Below, piece after piece: positions 13,301 to 25,300 of a DNA stretch of 64,000 nucleotides (position 1 is the stretch's first letter; every line of letters starts with the position of its first letter). The notes under the pieces are model-generated. The model searched no databases. It was given only the letters and a program-made list of their open reading frames with translations, and was not told the DNA's origin. The stretch lies in the NCBI RefSeq assembly GCF_032854445.1, contig NC_088296.1, positions 1,550,001 through 1,614,000 on the forward strand, given 5' to 3'. The DNA is from Liolophura sinensis (lineage: Eukaryota; Mollusca; Polyplacophora; Chitonida; Chitonidae). A program made the translations under genes and the position numbers.

Positions 13301-16300
13301 TGCGCCTTGGTGTGGATACAACCGGCATGTCTCAGCTGGGAGACAAGCAGATCTTCTATGCTGGTCTGTACCATGTTGGATGGGATGAGTTTGATAGCAC
13401 CTTGGTGTGGATACAACCGGCATTTCTCAGCTGGGAGACAAGCAAATCTTCTATGCTGGTCTGTACCATGTTGGATGGAATCAGTTTGATAGTGCCTTGG
13501 TGTGGATACAACCGGCATTTCTCAGCTAGGAGACAAGCAAATCTTCTATGCTGGTCTGTACCATGTTGGATGGGATGAGTTTGATAGCGCCTTGGTGTGG
13601 GTACAACCGGCATTTCTCAGCTGGGAGACAAGCAAATCTTCTATGCTGGTCTGTACCATGTTGGATAGGATGAGTTTGATAGCGCCTTGGTGTGGGTACA
13701 ACCGGCATTTCTCAGCTGGGAGACAAGCAAATCTTCTATGCTGGTCTGTACCATGTTGGATGGAATCAGTTTGATAGCGCCTTGGTGTGGATACAACCGG
13801 CATTTCTCAGCTGGGAGACAAGCAAATCTTCTATGCTGGTCTGTACCATGTTGGATGGGATGAGTTTGATAGCGCCTTGGTGTGGATACAACCGGCATTT
13901 CTCAGCTGGGAGACAAGCAAATCTTCTATGCTGGTCTGTACCATGTTGGATGGGATGAGTTTGATAGCGCCTTGGTGTGGATACAACCGGCATTTCTCAG
14001 CTGGGAGACAAGCAAATCTTCTATGCTGGTCTGTACCATGTTGGATGGGATGAGTTTGATAGCGCCTTGGTGTGGATACAACCGGCATTTCTCAGCTGGG
14101 AGACAAGCACATCTTCTATGCTGGTCTGTACCATGTTGGATGGGATGAGTTTGATAGCGCCTTGGTGTGGATACAACCGGCATTTCTCAGCTAGGAGACA
14201 AGCAAATCTTCTATGCTGGTCTGTACCATGTTGGATGGGATGAGTTTGATAGCGCCTTGGTGTGGGTACAACCGGCATTTCTCAGCTGGGAGACAAGCAA
14301 ATCTTCTATGCTGGTCTGTACCATGTTGGATGGGATGAGTTTGATAGCGCCTTGGTGTGGATACAACCGGCATTTCTCAGCTGGGAGACAAGCAAATCTT
14401 CTATGCTGGTCTGTACCATGTTGGATGGGATGAGTTTGATAGCGCCTTGGTGTGGATACAACCGGCATTTCTCAGCTGGGAGACAAGCAAATCTTCTATG
14501 CTGGTCTGTACCATGTTGGATGGGATCAGTTTGATAGCGCCTTCGTGTGGGTACAAATGAAAACTTCTTGAGTGGACGAAGTGGTTAGCATGCCAGTAGG
14601 GTGCATTGATCCTGGAGCCTCTCACCAATGTGGTTGCTATGAGTTCTAATTCAGCTCATGCTGGCTTCCTCTCCGGCCGGAGATGGGAATGTCTGACAGC
14701 AACCTGCGAATGGTCGTGGGTTTCCCCCAGGCTCTGCGCACTTTCCTTCCACTATAATGCTGGCCACCGCCGAATAAGTGAAATATTCTTGACTACGGAG
14801 TAAAAGACCAAACAAATAAATAAACAAGAACCAAGTAAATAGATTAATTACTTCATATATGCTTTTCAGAGCCTTGTATTTTGCATATTTATTAAAAAAG
14901 TTTTCTTTGCAGCTTAACCTGAAGAACAATGTGATAACCCCACAGCACAAGCCAGACTACCAGTACTGTGAGTTGTCTCCCCTTATTTTACCTCGCTTTC
15001 AGGTTTATAAATTGTATTGTGTTGTCAGGGAGACTTTGTGCAAGTACTTCATTGTCGTGGTTAAACCAGCTCAAGTTTTTGTGAAGAAATGGAGAATTTG
15101 TGCAGTAATTTCTTAAATCAACTGAATGTGTATTTATCTTTGATTTGTTCAAGTTTAGGTAAACGCCAAGAAATGGTGTTTATTGAATTGTTCCAGTAAA
15201 ACAGGATTGAGAGCCCAGTGTCATCTGGTGGTCATACTGTTAAACACATCTCCTATCTGAAAATTAATCCTGTGCAATGAAGTCAAAGCTGCCGAATTCC
15301 TACATAGAAATGATAGAGGCTTAAATGTAGGGTTTTTGAGATTCCCTGCAGAGTGACACACGCATAAACATAGGCTTTTGGAAATTCCCTGCCCCTGTTG
15401 TTTTTAGGACTTCCCTGCTCTTGTAGGTCTTTCGATACTGCATAGGACGTTACTGTATTTTCACCTGTCATCTTTGAGTTAGTTTTTTGTGACACAGTTT
15501 GCTCGATTCTGATTCATTTGTCCACCTTAAAGGACATGTGAGGTATTTTATAATGAACTTTGATTAATTGCTTGTCAGATTAACTTGGCATCAAAAGTGC
15601 CTGTATTGTTTACAAGGGCTTTAGGTTCTTCTGGAGAGGCATTTCTGCTTCCCAGTTTCCTCCAGCCAGTATACTGATACAAATGTCACATGGGTCAAAT
15701 GTTTGTGACGAATCAACCTATGAACCAATCAATCTGCCAAAAAAAAATAAAAGTTTATAGTCAAAAAGTATGTTTTCCATTGTTACTTTTGTATTTTGTT
15801 GTTTTAGTGATCCGGCCGATCTCCTCCGTGGCACATCTCAGATTGAATACTAAGCCTGACGCCACAAACTTCAGCATTCCCAAGATCCTCCTCACCATCG
15901 TGTTTGATGACATCACAGTCGCTCTTGCCAAGTTGCAAGTAAGCCATTGCTCTATCATGCTATCAGGCTAGTCAGATATGTGCGCAAATTTCCTTCTTGG
16001 TTTTGCCAAGTGCCAGGTATAATTATTTATTTTTTTTTTAGCTCATCAAAAAGCACACATCATCAGGAATCTAGTTTCTTCGAAAAAAACTTGTTAAGTG
16101 AATATGGAAGGACCATTCTTGTCTTTTAGTATGGGGTAAAACATCATGTGATCTGATAAATAAGTCAAATGTCATTTTTTCCCATTTTTTTTTTTTTTAG
16201 TATAATGATATTCTTCAACTGCTGGAAGGTTTTGAGAGGCTGGAACTGCTGAGCATCTACAGGAAGTACAGGCCTGATGTGCCTCGCAAAGGCAACGCCT

Positions 16301-19300
16301 CCACCTGGTGAGTAACCAAACAAGGGAGACAACTCAGTGGCTGCACAGGGCCGAGAAATGTGCAGCATCCTGTATGAAGTGCAATGTTGGCTCTATGTGA
16401 CTGGATGACAAAAGGCAAGGTGTCAAATTTACAGATGCCATATTTTACCGGTGGCCATTTGCCATCTATCACATTGTGGTCATTGCTCTGGACTTACTCT
16501 ATATGCTGTAGTCTTTAGATATTGTTGTTTTTCTGATTGCCCTGGAGTATCCAGGTTTTTGCACAGGCTGTAGCCAGTCACTTTCCGGTACATTCCAAGT
16601 TCCTCCACCCATAAGTATTATCCCATTGTTTTTTTCAGTTTTCGCCAGAGTTACAAAAATTTGTAACATTGGCCTGCACTGTTTTGAACCTACAATGCTT
16701 TTTTTTTTTTAAATGAAATAAACCTGAATGCCGTTATTTATGTATTAAAGTGGCATATTCTGTAGTATCACATTAACACCAGTCAGATAAATGCATAAAA
16801 ATGAGGTCATTAACCTTTGGATGTGGTGTTAACTGTACGACATTAAAACCCATCCACTCACACATACATACATACATAGCACTGTGGCTGTTTTCTCCTG
16901 TTCCCACCAGGTGGCACTTTGCCTACAAGAGCGTTCTGGAGGAAACTGTACGCCGGCGTCGGCGGATGTGGTCGTGGGAGCACATCTCCCATCACCGACG
17001 CACGATGAAGCAGTACAGGCAGGCGTACATACAGAAGCTGGACCAGAAGAAAATATCAGCAGAAACCCAGAAAAAGCTTGAGGTCAGTTTTGGCACAATT
17101 TTAGATTGACGGTCAATTTCGACACATTATCAAAAAGCAGGAATGATTGACAGTCAATTTCGACACATTATCAAAAAGCAGAAAAGATTGAGGCCTAAAC
17201 TCGCAAGAGGTTAGAAGTTTCAAAGTCCAGAAGGGGCCTCTGTGGCTCAGTTAGTTTGTGCGTTAGTGCAGCGTAAAAGTCTCTCACCAATGCGGTCGCT
17301 GTCAGTTCAAGTCCAGCTCATGCTGGCTTCCTCTCCAGCCATAAGTGGAAAGGTCTGTCAGCAACCTGCAGATAGTTGTGGGTTTCCTCTAGGGTCTGCC
17401 TGTTTTCCCCCCCACCATAATGCTGGCCGCGGTCGTAGAAGTGAAATGTTCTTGAATACGGCACCAAAGTAACCAAAGTCTTGAGTAAAACATCAATCAA
17501 ATAATAAATAAAATAAATCCAAATCCAGAAAGCAACTAGAGATCAGTTTTAGTACATTATGGAAACATAAAATGACGAAAATTGAATTTTGGCATATTTG
17601 CAAATCCTCAAACACACTAGAAATAAGTATTGGCTCATTATCAAAACCCCAAAAAACAATTTGACTTCAGTTTGGGTACATTATCAACAGATAATAAAAA
17701 GATTAGACAATTTTCTCATCTTATCATCAAAACACTGAAAAGACAAGAGATCAATTTTAGCACATTATTTTGTGTAGAAATGTGTTTATTTGGTTATTAT
17801 ATATTTAGTATATATTTGTTTTGTCAACAGGAAGGGGAGAAAACTCTGGATGTGTTCAGTATAACAATCATGAGACAGCAGGCTGAGGTGGAGGTGAGTG
17901 ATCTACATGTGTTTACACTCTGCTGAGTGGCTGCTCATCACATACGTCTGCATTTATCGCATTCAGTTTTCAAATCGGCTTTTTGCCACTTTCTGGCAAA
18001 CACTCAATGTGGTAATATTTCTGTACTCTTAATTTTTAAGAATTAAAAAATTACACAATTTTATGTGTTTGTTTGACTGGAAGATGGAATCTTTTTTTTT
18101 TTCCTCAGTGCTCGAGAAGGGTGCAAAAAGAAAAGAGACAGCTCCTCTAACTTGTGGGAAATGTACAATATCTTGTGGAATCATTGTAGAGATGTTTTCT
18201 AAAAGTTACTGGCCGTCGTATTGATGTATTTTGGAGTTACACAAGTTAGTGGCCACGTTACTGACAACTCTTCACTGTCAAATGGTAACGCTATTTTTGT
18301 CACCAACAGGCAGCCAAACTAGGAGCCAAGCGTAAAGAGGAAGGAGGCGGAGGCTGGTTTGGGGGTTTATTTGGCGGCAAGAAGAAAAAAGCTGCTAAGG
18401 AAGAAAACCAAATTCGTAAGTTTTGCTCACCCTAACAAAGTATCTTTCACACAAAGTGTCTTTCAAAGTACTGCAGGTATTGAACTCAGAGTTCATTTGC
18501 ACAGTGAAAAGTTTTTTGAAGACCATTGTCTTCATTCCGAATAATGTGCATATCAGTACACAACACATGGAATGTCTGTCTGTAACTTATCGAGTCGTGA
18601 AATGAACATAGGGCAGATGCAGTTTCATACAGTTTGTAGAATTCACCAGATTACACCGTGTTAAGACGTGTGGCTGTGGTGGCAGGGATACGTGAAAAGC
18701 GTTATCTTGAATGAGTCAATTAGCAAGTTGCACTCTTGTCTGTGAAGGCGACTTGAGGGAAAAGTGCTCGCAGAGCCAAAAAAGGATGTGTCTTTTGATC
18801 CTGGTTTTGTGATATTTTTATGTCTTTTGATCCTATTTTTATGTCTTCTGATCCTATATTTGTGATATTTTTTCTTTTGTTTTTGCAGAAAATCAGCTCA
18901 AGGAAGCATATACAGCAGAGGAGAAAGCAAAACTGTATGCTGCCATTGGTTACCAAGAGAATGAAGGGGACATAACTCTGCCCAAGGAGGTAATACATCT
19001 GTTAAGGCCCAATGCTGCCACAGATACAACAACCTACATGTACGACCTCCGCGATTTGCCACAGTCTTTTGATAGTTGCCAATCACAGCCAGTTTTACGC
19101 TTCGCTGACTGAACCCAGATCTTGAGAAATTTTTGCAGTCACACCTAAACTCTCTCCACCTACTTGCATGCATCACAGTTTTCAAATGTTGCTTGGCTAA
19201 GAATGTCTTCAAGGCAATATTTTTCTTTTTCTCTCAAAGATATATGTTAAAATAATTCATAGTTGGCAAAGGAATTCTGTTATACAATTTTGAAAGTAAT

Positions 19301-22300
19301 ATCTTTGAGGCCTAAATGATATTTATATTTTTTTCTATTCTTTTCCCCCAAGTTTGTGGCTGTTCGTGTGGTGACAAAATTGAACACAGTCTGTCTGGCG
19401 ATCAGAGATGCCAAGTAAGTCGTCATATATCTTCATACATTGTAACTAGTGCGGTGGGCAGGTTTTTGCTGCACACTGCAGAGGAGGAAAAAGTCGATGT
19501 CAGATGAATCTTGTTCATGGGTTAAAGGTTAAGCTTTTTTGTTTTTAGCTCCTGTACATGTATAATGGGCTCTTGTACATGGCTGAAAGGTTAAGCTTTT
19601 TACTCTTTGGCTCCTCTATATGTATAATGGGCTCTTGTACATGGGTTGAAGGTTAAGGATTTTTGTTTTTAGCTCCTGTACATGTATAATGGGCTCTTGT
19701 ACATGGGTTGAAGGTTAAGGATTTTTGTTTTTAGCTCCTGTACATGTATAATGGGCTCTTGTACATGGATTGAAGGTTAAGGATTTTTGTTCTTAGCTCC
19801 TGTACATGTATAATGGGCTCTTGTACATGGGTTGAAGGTTAAGGATTTTTGTTTTTAGCTCCTGTACATGTATAATGGGCTCTTGTACATGGGTTGAAGG
19901 TTAAGGATTTTTGTTTTTAGCTCCTGTACATGTATAATGGGCTCTTGTACATGGCTGAAAGGTTAAGCTTTTTAGTCTTTGGCTCCTCTATATGTATAAT
20001 GGGCTCTTGTACATGGGTTGAAGGTTAAGGTTTTTTGTTTTTGGCTCCTGTACATGTATAATGGGCTTCTGTACATGGCTGAAAGGTTAAGCTTTTTAGT
20101 CTTTGGCTCCTCTATATGTATAATGGGCTCTTGTACATGGCTGAAAGGTTAAGCTTTTTATTCTTTGGCTCCTCTATATGTATAATGGGCTCTTGTACAT
20201 GGGTTGAAGGTTAAGGATTTTTGTTTTTACCTCCCTGTCGTGTATAATGGGCTCTCTCTTTTTTTTTTAGCTCCATATTCTCTTAATCAAATGGTTGCAG
20301 TAGCCGCTCATAGAACGTGGATAGCTAATGGTGGGCAGTGATTGTCATATTAAAGACCACTTCAAATAACTCCTTGACAAGAGAAAGCATATCCTCTTTA
20401 TCAAATGGTTGCAGTAGCCACTCATAGAACATGGATAGCTAATGGTGGGCAGTGATTGTCATATTAAAGACCACTTCAAATAACTCCTTGACAAGAGAAA
20501 GCATATCCTCTTTATCAAATGGTTGCAGTAGCCACTCATAGAACATGGATAGCTAATGGTGGGCAGTGATTGTCATATTAAAGACCACTTCAAATAACTC
20601 CTTGACAAGGAAGCTGTTTTACTACCATTGCTCAACATTTGGGCAGCCATTCACAGGCTTGCAGTTCCCACCTCTAGCACATGGATAGTTATGTTTTTGG
20701 AGTTGTGTTTTGACGCGGAGGGTTTATTTCAAGCCTGTAAGGGAAGGAAAATTTTCACGAATATATATCTTTTTCAGAGATTCACAGATCATGAAGGTTC
20801 AACTGACGGACGTTTTCACTTCATTTTCCCAAAGGCCTGCGGCCAGTGCTGTCAAGTAAGTGTCAGGTGTTACACAAGAACGTGAAGCCCTTTTTTTTAC
20901 AGGTGTCATAGTTTGTATGATCCACTGTTATGGTCTCATTATGGCATGGCGTTGTCCGTCCGCTCTTCCATCCATTTGTATACTGTTTGACATTACAGCT
21001 GTAGTTACAGAATCACTTGAATTAGAGTTTGGTCAGTTTTTGTCGCTATATGTACCATCGCTTTAAAATGTACAGATATGCCCCTTTTTGGGAACAATTG
21101 CTTCGTGTGAGAAGGCTTCACTTAGAGCGGGAAATAGGAGGATTGTGTGCATTCTGATGTTCTGAAGGCTGCGTCTGTTATTCACCTTATCCTGACAAAT
21201 GACTATCCTGAGGTTCCGAATGAGTTTTGTCATGGTTTTAGCAGGTCTTTAACAATTCACAACCAATACATGACTCTGGACATGTGGCTCATTTCAACCA
21301 GGGAAAACGTTTTCTCTAAATGGGAATAAAATTATCCATTTTGACATAAATGTCAAGGAAATGATATTAATAAAAAAAAAGCAAAAACAAATGATAAATG
21401 AATAAGAAAATAACACCCAAGGTAAAAAAAAAATGGGTGTGTTTTTTTATTTTGTTTGACAGAGTGGAGGCTAAGATGGATAAGATGACTGTGTTCGGGT
21501 CCCCGCAGAGTGGCATCACCCCCAAAATGGTGCTCTCTCAGACGAAGGAGGCGAACAAAGTCTACTCATTGGTCGACCTTCTGTTTGAGACAAACCCGCT
21601 GGATGGAGCCTGTGACACCAGGATTAACGTCAACGCTCGGCCAGTTGAGATCATTTATGATGCGGTTAGTGCCAAGTTCAGGTTGATTTTTGTGTTCAGA
21701 ATTAAATGTTCAGTTGGAGACCATTTCATGGCAGAATAGGACATGGTCAGGTTTTGTGATGATTTATGGGTTTTTGTGTTTAAAATTAAATGTTCAGTTG
21801 GAGACCATTTCAGGGCGGAATAGGACATGGTCAGGTTTTGTGATGATTTATGGATTTTTGTGTTTAGAATTAAATGTTCAATTGGAGACCATTTCAGGGC
21901 AGAATAGGACATGGTCAGGTTTTGTGAGGATTTATGGATTTTTGTGTTTAGAATTAAATGTTCAGTTGGAGACCATTTCATGGCAGAATAGGACATGGTC
22001 AGGTTTTTTGAGGATTTATGGATTTTTTGTTTAGGATTAAATGTTCAGTTGGAGACCATTTCATGGCAGAATAGGACATGCTCAGGTTTTGTGATGATTT
22101 ATGGATTTTTGTGTTTAGAATTAAATGTTCAGTTGGAGACCATTTCATGGCAGAATAGGACATGGTCAGGTTTTGTGAGGATTTATGGACTTTTTGTTTA
22201 GAATTAAATGTTCAGTTGGAGACCATTTCAAGGCAGAATAGGACATGGTCAGGTTTTGTGATGATTTATGGATTTTTTCTCAAGTTACACTATTCTCTAC

Positions 22301-25300
22301 TGTCTTTTTAGACAAGTGTCTCTCAGTCTGTGGAGTTGGTCACAATTTTTCTTGTTATCCCTTGTAAATTTCACAGAAAGTTGACATAAATCTTCACGAT
22401 GACATTTGCAAATGACAAATTTCAAGTTTGTACAATGTATGAATTTTTTGTTATGTTAGTTATGGAGTTGTAAACACATTTTTTTGTAGTATTTTCTTTA
22501 CTTTCCAAGGTTTTTATTTGCGTCGTGGGACATATATTTACGGTTATATGATGACGGACAAGTTTGACAAGGATTGTGTTTTTTTTTTGTAAAAATTATG
22601 TGCAATATCTCACCTTTAGTTTAAAGTGAATGAAAATGGTGCTTATAGGTGTTAAAACTAGCATGTAACCATGTTTCTGCCTCTGCCCTCCACAGGTGAC
22701 GGTCAACTCTCTCGCCGATTTCTTTAAACCCCCAGAAGAGGTTTACCTCAAACAGTGAGTGAAAAAATTGGTCCTTAGATTTCCGTGACGTTAGCTTTGG
22801 GAGAGTTTTGTTTAACAGTTGGAGATGACTCCAAACTAACATCGGAGTGTGCTCCTGTAAATCTATAAACCTGATGCAGTTTACACGGGAAAATGGTGAC
22901 CCCTCAAGTCAAACAGAAATTGTGACCCCTCAACTCCATCTACACAAAAATAAATTAGTAGTCACATGATCCTTATCTTACCAAGTGAGGAAATGGGGAT
23001 CAGATGCTGTCAGTGTCGGTGTCCAGATGCTGTCAGTGTTGGTGTCCAGTCAGTGTCAGTGTCCAGTTGCTGTCAGTGTCATTGTACAGTTGCTGTCAGT
23101 GTACAGTTGCTGTCAGTGTTGGTGTCCAGTCAGTGTCAGTGTCCAGTTGCTGTCAGTGTCAGTGTCCAGTTGCTGTCAGTGTCAGTGTCCAGTCGCTGTC
23201 AGTGAAGTTTCTGGCTTATCATAGGGTTGCAGTGGCCACCCATAGTGCACAGATAGCCAACCGTCGGCAGCGTTTTGCATTAAGGACCAAGAAAGTTTTT
23301 TTACCTCATAGCTTAACATTTCCTCAGCCACTCAAAGGGTTGCAGTTCCAACCCGTAGTACAAGGATTGCCAGGTGCAGTTTAGGATTTGTATATCAAAT
23401 ATTTTTGTGGTAAATTTGTGCACAAACTCCCCACAGTGTCTCTTACCCATGCAATATTATACATCTCCATAACCCCGTCTTTTGCCCTCGCTGCGTCTCG
23501 GGCCTCAGCCAGTAAGCTGTCGACTGTGCCCGTGTGACTGTTTGGGCAGGCTAATGTGCTCGCACGACCACTCTGCTAGGACCAGCATCATGTCCACATG
23601 TGGGAAAGTTTATCATTATCTTGCCAAGTGTCAGTGGTTTTACCCTGTGTGCTCTGATTTCTACCCTCATATACCGAAATTCCTCAAGCTTTGCACAAAT
23701 GAAAGACCAACTTCAAGTGCATTTTATGCACATCTTCAATTTGATTTTGAGTCACTTGGATTCGCCAGATTGATCGCTTTACAAAAAGTAGAGTTTTATG
23801 TGTCAACACAGCATAATGCCTTCAGGATACGTTTGCGAACATGAAAAAAGGTCAAAGAATTACAGTTAGTGAAAAGTCCTTGAGCTTGGCAGTACACAAC
23901 AATAAAACAGGCTCGCCTGAGGCAAAATAACACACACTGTTGTCATCGCCCTTGTTTTTCCTGCAGACTGTCGCAAGCGGCCATGGCAAAGTTTGAGGAG
24001 ATCAAGGAGCAGTCAGCTACAGGGTTACAATATGCCATTGAACAGAGGAAGTTCACCGCCATCAATGTCGATCTCAAGCCGTCCTGCGTCATCGTGCCAC
24101 ATAAAGGATTCTACAAGTCGTAAGTATGCATGTGCTCATTGTAGCGTGGGCTCAGCAGTTGTGCTCTCCCCCAGGAGCTCTCATGAGTCAGTGTGGATGT
24201 TCACATTGTAGCATAGCTCAGCAGTTGTGCTGTCCCCCAGGAGCTCACATAAGTCAGTTTGGATGTGCACATTGTAATGTAGTTCAGCAGATGTACTCTC
24301 CGCCAGGAGCTCTCTTAAGTCAGTTTGGATGTGCACATTGTAGCATAGCTCAGCAGTTGTGCTCTCCCTCAGGAGCTGTCACAAGTCAGTTTGGATGTGC
24401 ACATTGTAGCATTGCTCAGCAGTTGTGCTCTCCCCCAGGAGCTCTCATAAGTCATTTTGGATGTGCACATTGTAGTGTAGCTCAGCAGTTGTGCTCTCCC
24501 CCAGGAGCTCTCATAAGTCATTTTGGATGTGCACATTGTAGTGTAGCTCAGCAGCTGTACTCTCTGCCAGGAGCTGTCATAAGTCAGTATGGTTGTGCAC
24601 ATTGTAGCATAGCTCAGCAGTTGTACTCTCTGCCAGGAGCTGTCATAAGTCAGTTTGGATGTGCATATTGTAGCATAGCTCAGCAGTTGTGCTCTCCCTC
24701 AGGAGCTGTCATAAGTCAGTTTGGATGTGCACATTGTAATGTAGCTCAGCAGTTGTACTCTCTGCCAGGAGCTGTCATAAGTCAGTATGGTTGTGCACAT
24801 TGTAGCATAGCTCAGCAGTTGTGCTCTCCCTCAGGAGCTGTCACAAGTCAGTTTGGATGTGCACATTGTAGCATTGCTCAGCAGTTGTGCTCTCCCCCAG
24901 GAGCTCTCATAAGTCATTTTGGATGTGCACATTGTAGTGTAGCTCAGCAGTTGTGCTCTCCCCCAGGAGCTCTCATAAGTCATTTTGGATGTGCACATTG
25001 TAGTGTAGCTCAGCAGCTGTACTCTCTGCCAGGAGCTGTCATAAGTCATTTTGGATGTGCACATTGTAGTGTAGCTCAGCAGTTGTTCTCTCCCCCAGGA
25101 ACTGACATAAGTCAGTTTGGATGTGCACATTGTAGTGTAGCTCAGCAGCTGTACTCTCTGCCAGGAGCTGTCATAAGTCAGTTTGGATGTGCACATTGTA
25201 ATGTAGCTCAGCAGTTGTACTCTCTGCCAGGAGCTGTCATAAGTCAGTATGGTTGTGCACATTGTAGCATAGCTCAGCAGTTGTGCTCTCCCTCAGGAGC

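Noticed and set aside
17225-17300. Functional tRNA gene
   Set aside because: A and B boxes are present but no cloverleaf can be drawn and a SINE body follows; it is a SINE head.
23482-23844. 120-codon ORF in a GC-richer stretch of intron 17
   Set aside because: Half of it overlaps the MITE-like copy at 23671 and it matches no VPS13 segment.
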